A DNA stretch of 9,398 bases from Flavobacteriaceae bacterium (GTDB taxonomy: Bacteria; Bacteroidota; Bacteroidia; Flavobacteriales; Flavobacteriaceae): contig JABSPP010000041.1 of NCBI GenBank assembly GCA_013214275.1, positions 1 through 9,398 of the forward strand, read 5' to 3'. Position 1 is the stretch's first letter, and the number at the start of each line of letters is the position of its first letter. Positions 1 to 5,480 of this stretch are shown piece by piece. A model generated the notes under the pieces. It was given only the letters and a program-made list of their open reading frames with translations, was not told the origin of the DNA and made no database searches. The position numbers and the translations under genes were made by a program.

Positions 1-35
1 AGTACATTTATTCTGGGGCGCATTTGATTTAGCCG

Positions 36-353
36 TCACGCGTTTCTCGGGTAGAACTGCACCCTTGCATCCTGGTGGAATGCCAAATATGCCTTTAGAT
101 CTTCTAGCTTGAAGAAGTTGACACGGGTATCGTTTTCACCATTGTTTGCTGTTGCTAATACGCCTTTTTTTGTTTTATCATATTGTTTTAACATGGCAAC
201 CATCTCTGGGTATGTAATGGCTACGTCGGGTCTCCCTGAATATTCAGTACAAAATTTGTCCCTATCTTTATTGCTTCTATCCTGACACCCTATCAGTAGA
301 AAAAAACAAGGGATTAAGGATATACTAAGGTGTTTGATTGTTGATTTCATCAT
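36..353 (-). CDS. small hypothetical lipoprotein
   Basis: The protein has 105 residues. A type II signal peptide is visible: a basic start, a hydrophobic stretch at about 9-22, then a lipobox L20-I21-G22-C23, so mature protein should begin at Cys23 and sit in the periplasm or outer membrane. The mature part is only about 80 residues, starts very polar (QDRSNKDRDK) and then looks like a small mixed alpha/beta domain with no motif I can assign. The start can be either of two adjacent ATG codons (351-353 or 348-350). It is divergent from the epimerase gene at 528. The C-terminus (FYPRNA) lies close to the window edge and is short. No function is proposed. Confidence 0.7.
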   Translation of the reverse strand: MMKSTIKHLSISLIPCFFLLIGCQDRSNKDRDKFCTEYSGRPDVAITYPEMVAMLKQYDKTKKGVLATANNGENDTRVNFFKLEDLKAYLAFHQDARVQFYPRNA

Positions 354-438
354 ATTTCGTTTAAAGTTATTTTATCGAAAGTACACATTTTGTTTGGCTA
401 AGAAAAGACATGAGTTCTCAAACGAGTAGCATTTGGTT

Positions 439-465
439 AAAACCCTGTTTTTTGATGGGGGTTTT
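439..465 (+). terminator. terminator-like hairpin in a divergent intergenic region
   Basis: AAAACCC (439-445) can pair with GGGTTTT (459-465) around a 13-nt loop, and the right arm runs into further T residues and another T-rich stretch (471-476). The form resembles an intrinsic terminator on the plus strand, but no plus-strand gene lies upstream in the window. It sits 60-90 nt ahead of the epimerase start, so it could be an attenuator-like leader hairpin or chance in AT-rich DNA. Confidence 0.3.
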
Positions 466-527
466 TCCTGTTTTTTACGTTGATTTTACAGACATGTGTT
501 TTTTGGGATAAATCGTATCTTTCATCC

Positions 528-929
528 ATGGAAAAAATTGAGCATATTGGTATCGCTGTAAAGGATTTGGAAAGTTCTAATCAGCTATTTGAAAAACTAC
601 TTGGCAACCCTCATTATAAAATTGAAGAGGTTGCTAGCGAAGGGGTGAAGACCTCGTTCTTTCGCTCTGGACCTAACAAAATTGAATTATTAGAAGCAAC
701 ACATCCAGACAGTCCCATTGCCAAGTTCATTGAAAAAAAAGGGGAGGGGATTCACCACATTGCTTTTGCTGTAGATGATATTTTTAGTGAAATTACTCGT
801 TTAAAGTCGGAAGGATTTATCGTTTTGAATGAAACTCCAAAAAAAGGGGCAGACAATAAGCTCGTTGCTTTTTTACATCCTAAATCTACGAATGGTGTTC
901 TTGTAGAACTCTGTCAGGATATTCATTGA
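528..929 (+). CDS. mce: methylmalonyl-CoA epimerase
   Basis: The protein has 133 residues, the usual family length. It interconverts (2R)- and (2S)-methylmalonyl-CoA in the cytoplasm, linking propionyl-CoA metabolism to succinyl-CoA through methylmalonyl-CoA mutase. It is a vicinal-oxygen-chelate (glyoxalase-like) fold with two beta-alpha-beta-beta-beta units: the first opens with EHIGIAVKDL (5-14), the second with GIHHIAFAVDDI (74-85). The expected metal ligands are visible as H6, E53 (in KIELLE), H76 or H77, and E127 (in GVLVELCQ). I chose ATG 528 because the family begins at M-x-K-I-x-H-I-G; an in-frame TTG at 480 would add 16 unrelated residues. No mutase or carboxylase gene is adjacent. 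The downstream gap contains a structured RNA-like element. Confidence 0.93.
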   Translation: MEKIEHIGIAVKDLESSNQLFEKLLGNPHYKIEEVASEGVKTSFFRSGPNKIELLEATHPDSPIAKFIEKKGEGIHHIAFAVDDIFSEITRLKSEGFIVLNETPKKGADNKLVAFLHPKSTNGVLVELCQDIH

Positions 930-962
930 TCTTTTTTACATTTTAGCAAAGGTGGTTCTTTG

Positions 963-1052
963 GTGCTGCGTTAGGGATAGCAGCGGCATCCTTTTTTGTC
1001 CTGTAAAGGCAAAAAAGATATAGCGGATAGCGCGACCTGAAGGGGAACGCCC
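963..1052 (+). ncRNA. structured RNA element, resembles the flavobacterial Flavo-1 type
   Basis: GC-rich, structured sequence in an otherwise AT-rich gap. GCGTT (968-972) can pair with AACGC (1046-1050), closing a multibranch element. Inside is a strong hairpin, 988-1002 with 1007-1019, with bulged bases at 990 and 999 and a GTAA loop (1003-1006), which is a GNRA tetraloop. A second small hairpin is possible at 1036-1043 (CC-TGAA-GG), and GCTGC (965-969) could alternatively pair with GCAGC (980-984). The blocks GCGTTAGGGATAG, GATATAGCGGATAG and GGGGAACGCCC match, from memory, a sequence found repeatedly between genes in Flavobacteriia, which I think is the Flavo-1 RNA motif; the name is recalled and was not searched. 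Function is unknown. It lies 34 nt after mce and 117 nt before ftsX. Confidence 0.65.
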
Positions 1053-1169
1053 AAAAAATTATATGAGTTTAGTGTAATGGGATACAAATCTGTTAATTTT
1101 CTGAATATTTTAACTAGATGATAGGGGATGAATTTTTGTATCTTGCGAGCAGAATGTTATGTAATTTAT

Positions 1170-2048
1170 ATGTCATCAAAATTTGATTCCTACCAAAAAA
1201 GACGCCTCCGGACTTCTTATTTTTCTGTGATTTTAAGTATTTCTTTGGTCTTATTTATGGTGGGGATCTTGGGATTGGTATTACTCAAATCGCGTGTTGT
1301 TGCCAATCACTTAAAAGAGGAGATTGCATTGACTTTTTTCTTAAAAGATACTGTTGAAAAGACACAAATAGAGGCGCTGAAAACTTCTCTGATGAAAGAG
1401 AAATTTACCAGAGATGTGATCTTTACATCTAAAGAACAGGCTGCCAAGGATTTTAGCAAAGACCTTGGGGAGGATTTTGTGAGCTATATAGGAACGAATC
1501 CCTTGAAAAATAGTATTGATTTGTACTTAAAGGGAGATTATGTGACTTCTGCAACTGTTAATGAGATTGCTAGTAGATTTGAGAAGAATGCCTTTGTTTT
1601 TGAGGTTTCTTATGATCGTTTTTTAGTGAATTCGCTGACTACTAATATTCAGAAAATTAGTTTTTGGCTATTGGTATCGTGTATATTTTTTGGGTTGATA
1701 GCAATTCTTCTTATCAATAGCGCTATTCGGCTGTCTATTTACGCGAAGCGCTTCAATATTAAAACCATGCAGATGGTAGGTGCTACAAAGCGTTTTATTC
1801 GTCGGCCTTTTATTTGGAACAGTATTCGGTTGGGAATGATAGGTGCTGCGTTGGCATTATCTGGATTGGCCGTAGTGACTTATTTTATAGACCAAAAAAT
1901 GACTACATTAGAATTTTTGACAGATTATGTGACCTTAACGTGTATTGGTTGTGGAGTACTGCTGACGGCTTTTTTGATCACATGGCTGAGTACTTTTTTG
2001 GCAACTCAGCGTTTTTTAAATTTACAAACAGACGAATTATACGATTAA
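1170..2048 (+). CDS. ftsX: cell division protein FtsX (ABC transporter permease-like)
   Basis: The protein has 292 residues. FtsX is the inner-membrane partner of the ATPase FtsE; the pair activates peptidoglycan hydrolysis at the septum. Four membrane segments are visible at about 19-39, 163-187, 217-240 and 254-277, with a periplasmic domain between the first two. Within it NPLKNSIDLYL (110-120) is a family block, and the cytoplasmic loop carries IKTMQMVGATKRFIRRPF (197-214), the FtsX/MacB-type coupling signature. I chose ATG 1170 (MSSKFDSYQKRRLRTSYFS) because flavobacterial FtsX proteins begin this way; an upstream in-frame ATG at 1128 would add 14 residues unlike the family. It heads a tight operon: its stop is 3 nt before the next gene. 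No ftsE is present in the window. Confidence 0.95.
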   Translation: MSSKFDSYQKRRLRTSYFSVILSISLVLFMVGILGLVLLKSRVVANHLKEEIALTFFLKDTVEKTQIEALKTSLMKEKFTRDVIFTSKEQAAKDFSKDLGEDFVSYIGTNPLKNSIDLYLKGDYVTSATVNEIASRFEKNAFVFEVSYDRFLVNSLTTNIQKISFWLLVSCIFFGLIAILLINSAIRLSIYAKRFNIKTMQMVGATKRFIRRPFIWNSIRLGMIGAALALSGLAVVTYFIDQKMTTLEFLTDYVTLTCIGCGVLLTAFLITWLSTFLATQRFLNLQTDELYD

Positions 2049-2051
2049 CTT

Positions 2052-2303
2052 ATGAGTAAGAATGATAAAACTCCAAAGCCCCAATTTCTTTTTGAAAAAA
2101 GAAATTATATTGTGATGTTTATTGGAATTGCATGTATTGCGATTGGATTTATTTTGATGGCTGGTGGCGGAAGTGATGACCCAAATGTATGGAATGAAGA
2201 TATTAATAGTTTTCAACGAATTCGTCTAGCTCCTACTTTGATTATCATTGGTCTGGGGATTCAGATTTATGCGATTATGTTAAACCCTAAGAAGAGGAAA
2301 TGA
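2052..2303 (+). CDS. DUF3098 family small membrane protein
   Basis: The protein has 83 residues with two predicted membrane helices (about 18-37 and 62-78) separated by a short polar loop, and a basic C-terminus (NPKKRK). The pattern FLFEKRNYIVMFIGI (12-26), then GGGSDDPNVWNEDI (38-51), then RIRLAPTLIIIG (56-67) is characteristic of the DUF3098 family of Bacteroidota, which regularly sits between ftsX and uppP. Its biochemical role is unknown; the context suggests an envelope or cell-division accessory. It starts 3 nt after ftsX and its TGA overlaps the uppP ATG by 4 nt (ATGA), implying translational coupling. Confidence 0.92.
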   Translation: MSKNDKTPKPQFLFEKRNYIVMFIGIACIAIGFILMAGGGSDDPNVWNEDINSFQRIRLAPTLIIIGLGIQIYAIMLNPKKRK

Positions 2304-3094
2304 GCTTCTTGGAGGCTATTGTTTTAGGAATTATTCAGGGGCTTACCGAATTTCTTCCTGTTTCGTCTAGTGGTCATTTGGAACTGGTAAAGAAAATTTT
2401 AGGAGCTCATTCTATTCCTGAGGGAAGCATGACTTTTACTGTTGTTTTGCATTTTGCCACGGCATTAAGTACCTTGGTCATATTCAGAAAAGAGGTTCTA
2501 GAAATTTTCAAAGGGTTGTTTCAGTTTCGATGGAATTACGAAACGAAATTTTCTTTGAGTATTGTTATCTCTATGATTCCAGCTGCTTTTGTTGGATATT
2601 ATTTCGAGAAAGAATTGAGTGCCTTATTTGATGATCAAACCTTGTTGGTGGGGATGATGTTATTTGTTACAGCACTGCTCTTATTGTTGGCAGATAAGGC
2701 CAAAGACACTAAAAAAAACGTTTCTTTTGTACATGCTGCACTTATTGGCGTTTCTCAGGCAATTGCCATTTTACCAGGTATTTCCAGATCTGGAGCAACT
2801 ATTTCTACTTCAGTATTGTTGGGAATCGACAGGACTAAAGCAGCCCGATTTTCCTTTTTAATGGTTGTCCCGTTAATTGTTGGAAAGATGCTTAAAGATG
2901 TTACGGATGATACGTTTCTGTTTTCTTCATCAGAATTACTTCCTTTAATTGTCGGATTTTTTGCTGCTTTTATTTCGGGACTCCTTGCTTGTAAGTGGAT
3001 GATTGCTCTTGTAAAAAGAAGCAAACTTACTTCTTTTGCTATTTACTGTGCTTCTATAGGTTTGATTGCGGTAATCTATGCTTTGACTGTATGA
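2300..3094 (+). CDS. uppP: undecaprenyl-diphosphate phosphatase
   Basis: The protein has 264 residues, typical of UppP/BacA. This inner-membrane enzyme dephosphorylates undecaprenyl diphosphate to the monophosphate, the lipid carrier for peptidoglycan and other surface polymers; extra copies give bacitracin resistance in other bacteria. Both signature regions are present: the (E/Q)xxxE region as QGLTEFLPVSSSGH (13-26), with Q13, E17 and H26, and PGISRSGATIS (159-169) with R163. Multiple hydrophobic helices cover about 44-62, 86-102, 114-131, 144-158, 184-196, 213-235 and 245-262. Gln in the first position of the motif is an accepted family variant. It is coupled to both neighbours by 4-nt ATGA overlaps. 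Confidence 0.96.
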   Translation: MSFLEAIVLGIIQGLTEFLPVSSSGHLELVKKILGAHSIPEGSMTFTVVLHFATALSTLVIFRKEVLEIFKGLFQFRWNYETKFSLSIVISMIPAAFVGYYFEKELSALFDDQTLLVGMMLFVTALLLLLADKAKDTKKNVSFVHAALIGVSQAIAILPGISRSGATISTSVLLGIDRTKAARFSFLMVVPLIVGKMLKDVTDDTFLFSSSELLPLIVGFFAAFISGLLACKWMIALVKRSKLTSFAIYCASIGLIAVIYALTV

Positions 3095-3783
3095 CCGCTC
3101 AGGATTATTTAGATGGAAAGGTGTTGCTTATCGATAAACCTTTGGGGTGGACCTCTTTTCAGGCAGTCAACAAAGTTCGTTGGCACATCAAAAAAAAATT
3201 TGGTTTGAAAAAAATTAAGGTAGGTCATGCGGGAACTTTAGATCCTCTGGCAACTGGTTTACTGATTCTTTGCACAGGCAAACAAACTAAAGATATCTCT
3301 AGGTATCAAGGTCTGGTTAAAGAATATACAGGAACATTTACTCTAGGAGCCACCACGCCAAGCTACGATCTGGAGACGGAGGTTGATGAGATCTTTCCTA
3401 CAGATCATATTACAAGAGAACTGCTAGAACAATCTATTCAGCAATTCATTGGTGAAATAGATCAGAAGCCGCCACTTTTCTCTGCGATCAAAAAAGATGG
3501 GAAGCGGCTCTATGAAATCGCTAGAAAGGGAAAGACTGCAGAAATTTCTTCGCGAAAAATTACCATTTATGAGTTTGAAATCACAGAGGTCTCTCTTCCT
3601 CATGTAACATTCCGAGTGGTTTGCAGCAAGGGTACTTACATACGGTCTTTAGCTTATGATGTCGGGAAATCATTACAATCTGGGGCATATTTGTCTGCAC
3701 TTTGCAGAACTAAAATAGGTGATTTTGAAGTTGAGAAAGCACAGTCAATTGAGCAATTCATTGAAAATTTGGGTGTGGCATAG
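3091..3783 (+). CDS. truB: tRNA pseudouridine(55) synthase TruB
   Basis: The protein has 230 residues, the usual short Bacteroidota form that lacks a long C-terminal PUA domain. It isomerises U55 in the T-loop of tRNAs to pseudouridine. Family motifs appear in order: VLLIDKPLGWTSFQAVNKVR (11-30), GHAGTLDPLATGLL (45-58) with catalytic D51, KEYTGTFTLGATTPSYD (77-93), QKPPLFSAIKKDGKRLYE (125-142), and CSKGTYIRSLAYDVG (178-192). I chose ATG 3091 because it overlaps the uppP stop as ATGA and gives the family N-terminus; an in-frame ATG at 2995 lies inside uppP and would add 32 unrelated residues. It is the last of the tightly coupled genes; a hairpin follows its stop. Confidence 0.96.
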   Translation: MTAQDYLDGKVLLIDKPLGWTSFQAVNKVRWHIKKKFGLKKIKVGHAGTLDPLATGLLILCTGKQTKDISRYQGLVKEYTGTFTLGATTPSYDLETEVDEIFPTDHITRELLEQSIQQFIGEIDQKPPLFSAIKKDGKRLYEIARKGKTAEISSRKITIYEFEITEVSLPHVTFRVVCSKGTYIRSLAYDVGKSLQSGAYLSALCRTKIGDFEVEKAQSIEQFIENLGVA

Positions 3784-3785
3784 TT

Positions 3786-3804
3786 TTTGGCTTTTAGAGC
3801 CAAA
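3786..3804 (+). terminator. hairpin between truB and the beta-barrel gene
   Basis: TTTGGCT (3786-3792) and AGCCAAA (3798-3804) form a perfect 7-bp stem with a 5-nt loop. It starts 2 nt after the truB stop and ends 8 nt before the ATG at 3813. No T-tract follows (CTTAGCCT), so it is not a classical intrinsic terminator; it may be a processing or partial-termination signal, or it may affect initiation of the downstream gene. The pairing is directly visible; the role is inferred. Confidence 0.45.
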
Positions 3805-3812
3805 CTTAGCCT

Positions 3813-4352
3813 ATGAAGCATCTTTTACTTTCTTTTATGTTTCTTTTTGTCACACAAAATTCTTTAAGTCAAGAGAAAAAAACACATTCTTTTTTTGAAA
3901 TTTCCACAAGATTCACTTTCAATGTGAACGAAGATTTTACTTTTGACCCTGATGATGATGAAACCTTCTTAGAAGCTTCGGCAGCATTCTTACGACTCGG
4001 GATAGGATATATGTTTGGTGATCGCTTCTCTGCCAGTATACATGCTGGTTATGATTATCACCCGATTCATGCGATTCATGCTTTTCCTACTTATGCGAAG
4101 CTTAGATACAATCTTTGGAGTGATATTGAAGACTCATTTTTTATACAGTATGGTAGAGGTAAAATGTGGCGTCCGTCTTCCCGATTTGCCGATGGAGATT
4201 ATTACAATCTCGGATTTGGTTGGGAATTGAAACGGCAGCACAGGTGGAAGCCAACTATTCTGTTCACCTACCACAGAAAAAAAATCAAAGGATTTAGAGA
4301 TTCTGGAAATTTACACAGTGTTTCTCTAGGATTTGGGTTCCGATTCTTCTAA
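3813..4352 (+). CDS. small outer-membrane beta-barrel protein
   Basis: The protein has 179 residues. A Sec signal peptide is clear (MKHLLLSFMFLFVTQNSLS, probable cut before Gln20). The rest is alternating aromatic/hydrophobic and polar residues typical of amphipathic beta strands, for example FLRLGIGYMFG, RFSASIHAGYDY, YYNLGFGWEL and SVSLGFGFRFF, and it ends in Phe, the usual C-terminal signal of outer-membrane barrels. An acidic loop (DPDDDETFLE) lies at about 45-54. About eight strands would fit. I recognise it as a conserved flavobacterial hypothetical, from memory, with no known substrate. A 9-bp tandem duplication (4064-4081) encodes IHA twice at 85-90. It follows truB by 29 nt and probably shares the operon; its stop overlaps the convergent gene by 4 nt. 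Confidence 0.8.
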   Translation: MKHLLLSFMFLFVTQNSLSQEKKTHSFFEISTRFTFNVNEDFTFDPDDDETFLEASAAFLRLGIGYMFGDRFSASIHAGYDYHPIHAIHAFPTYAKLRYNLWSDIEDSFFIQYGRGKMWRPSSRFADGDYYNLGFGWELKRQHRWKPTILFTYHRKKIKGFRDSGNLHSVSLGFGFRFF

Positions 4353-4918
4353 AGGGATTGAAATGAAGCAAGTACTTCTTTACTCTTTCCACAATTTCGT
4401 AGATTGATGCTACAATTTAAATCATAAGCCATAACCAATCGTTTTAGCGCAACGGTGTCTGAGGGGAAAATTTTTAATGCTAACCGATATTGGAATGCTG
4501 CATTGTAGTATTTTTTACTGCCAAACCATTCATCTCCACTGGAAATATAATACAGACATTTCCTTTGCTTTTCTTCTGAAATTTGGGCTTTTCCTGCTGT
4601 CTTACCAGTATTTACTCTTTCTTCTTGAAATTCAAGAGCATTACTGACAATTAGCCAAGTGAAAAGAAAACAGAGAAGCCCAATGACAAATAGTATCATG
4701 GTCTCTTTTCTTTGTTCGTCAACGATTTTTTCTCTGATTTTAGATAGCTGATATTTTGAAGCTTTTTTTGTAGAAATTTGATTGACATGTGTTTTTATGT
4801 CGTGACTTTTTTGATTGAGAAACACTCGCTCTTTTTTAAACATCCTTTTTTTACGCATTAAACTTCTGTTTTCACGTAAACTGATGCTAGCATGTTTTGA
4901 AAATCCCTCTCCTGCCAT
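4349..4918 (-). CDS. single-pass membrane protein with TPR-like C-terminal domain
   Basis: The protein has 189 residues. Residues 1-72 are strongly basic (for example SLMRKKRMFKKER at 19-31) and should face the cytoplasm; one membrane helix lies at about 73-93; a linker leads to a helical segment at 121-168 (GDEWFGSKKYYNAAFQYRLA, then PSDTVALKRLVMAYD) with the spacing and the Ala-...-Pro pattern of a tetratricopeptide repeat, probably periplasmic. The soluble part has three cysteines (C121, C169, C176), the last two possibly forming a disulfide. The N-terminal part resembles small flavobacterial hypotheticals with 'GF...SLRENRSL'-like starts (memory only). It is the third gene of a minus-strand cluster, 51 nt after its neighbour, and a long inverted repeat covers its leader. 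It converges on the beta-barrel gene with overlapping stops. Specific function unknown. Confidence 0.8.
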   Translation of the reverse strand: MAGEGFSKHASISLRENRSLMRKKRMFKKERVFLNQKSHDIKTHVNQISTKKASKYQLSKIREKIVDEQRKETMILFVIGLLCFLFTWLIVSNALEFQEERVNTGKTAGKAQISEEKQRKCLYYISSGDEWFGSKKYYNAAFQYRLALKIFPSDTVALKRLVMAYDLNCSINLRNCGKSKEVLASFQSL

Positions 4919-4921
4919 TTG

Positions 4922-4965
4922 TTTTTTGTTACTGGACGGTAGTTTTCTAAAAACGTAACAAAAAA
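4922..4965 (-). promoter_or_regulatory. long inverted repeat over the leader of the TPR membrane protein gene
   Basis: TTTTTTGTTAC (4922-4932) and GTAACAAAAAA (4955-4965) are a perfect 11-bp inverted repeat. Between them GTTTT (4942-4946) and AAAAC (4950-4954) can form a second short hairpin. On the minus strand the last arm is an A-run ending 3 nt before the ATG (4916-4918), so this is not an intrinsic terminator, which would end in T. In Bacteroidota A-rich leaders help initiation, so pairing could mask the start of the downstream gene. The pairing is seen; the effect is inferred. Confidence 0.5.
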
Positions 4966-4969
4966 TTCT

Positions 4970-5452
4970 TTATAGCAATCTGTGATACCAGCTCTCTGTG
5001 ATGGGGATTTCCCAAAAGTTTTCAAGTTCATCTTTTGTTTGAATTAGATGATCAAAGACAATAGTTTTAGAGGAAACCGACTTATTTTTAAGTAATTTTT
5101 TAAACTCTTTGAGCTCTTTATGCTGAACATAGACTCCTTGCTTAAAATGTACATTCATTCGATCTAGAAGCTCTAAATGATATTCTGATTGTAGGTGTTG
5201 AATGAATTTAACAACTTGATTTAAATCACTGTTGGTAATTTTCCCCTCAGGGTCCTCGGCAAGAATAATAATAAAGCGATCGTACAAAAATTGATAGGAT
5301 ACTTTTAATTCTTGGTCATTGTTTTTCCATTGAGAGGTAAAGCCTATGATCTTCTCTTCTACAGCACTTACTTCGTGCTTGTAAAACTTTCTACTTGCAG
5401 GATAAATCCAGACTTTTGCTGACCCTGACAATGATTCATAGGAAACTAACAT
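4970..5452 (-). CDS. conserved Bacteroidota protein (annotated elsewhere as 'ABC transporter ATPase')
   Basis: The protein has 160 residues, the normal length of this family. Public annotations often call it 'ABC transporter ATPase', but no Walker A, Walker B or ABC signature is present, so I treat that name as wrong. Recognisable family blocks are VWIYPASRKF (14-23), LDRMNVHFKQG (96-106), TIVFDHLIQTKDE (130-142) and WEIPITESWYHR (147-158). In relatives I recall a conserved G-C-S-I-D-x-S-V segment; the aligned segment here is N-S-D-L-N-Q-V-V (74-81), so the Cys and Asp are gone, and the protein has no cysteine. I chose ATG at 5452, which gives the family N-terminus; a TTG at 5488 would overlap the upstream gene. 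It is soluble and probably cytoplasmic. It follows the thioredoxin-fold gene by 28 nt in a likely operon. Molecular function unknown. Confidence 0.8.
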   Translation of the reverse strand: MLVSYESLSGSAKVWIYPASRKFYKHEVSAVEEKIIGFTSQWKNNDQELKVSYQFLYDRFIIILAEDPEGKITNSDLNQVVKFIQHLQSEYHLELLDRMNVHFKQGVYVQHKELKEFKKLLKNKSVSSKTIVFDHLIQTKDELENFWEIPITESWYHRLL

Positions 5453-5480
5453 AGGGTAAAGATACTGAAAGAAAAACCTC

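Noticed and set aside
1..62. Frameshift at the C-terminus of the first lipoprotein, since another minus-strand frame stays open to the window edge
   Set aside because: Only about 18 codons are open, which happens by chance roughly four times in ten, and I do not know the family well enough to recognise the continuation.
480..527. Longer epimerase reading frame from a TTG at 480
   Set aside because: The added 16 residues do not resemble the family, and ATG 528 gives the usual N-terminus.
1128..1169. Longer FtsX start at ATG 1128
   Set aside because: The added 14 residues are Cys-rich and unlike FtsX; ATG 1170 gives the conserved start.
2755..3024. Minus-strand open frame inside uppP
   Set aside because: It is antisense to a strongly conserved gene and has no recognisable features.
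2995..3090. Longer TruB start inside uppP
   Set aside because: It would add 32 unrelated residues; the ATGA overlap at 3091 matches the other junctions and the family start.
4970..5452. True ABC ATPase function for this protein
   Set aside because: No Walker A, Walker B or LSGGQ-like motif is present; the label used for the family is not supported by sequence.
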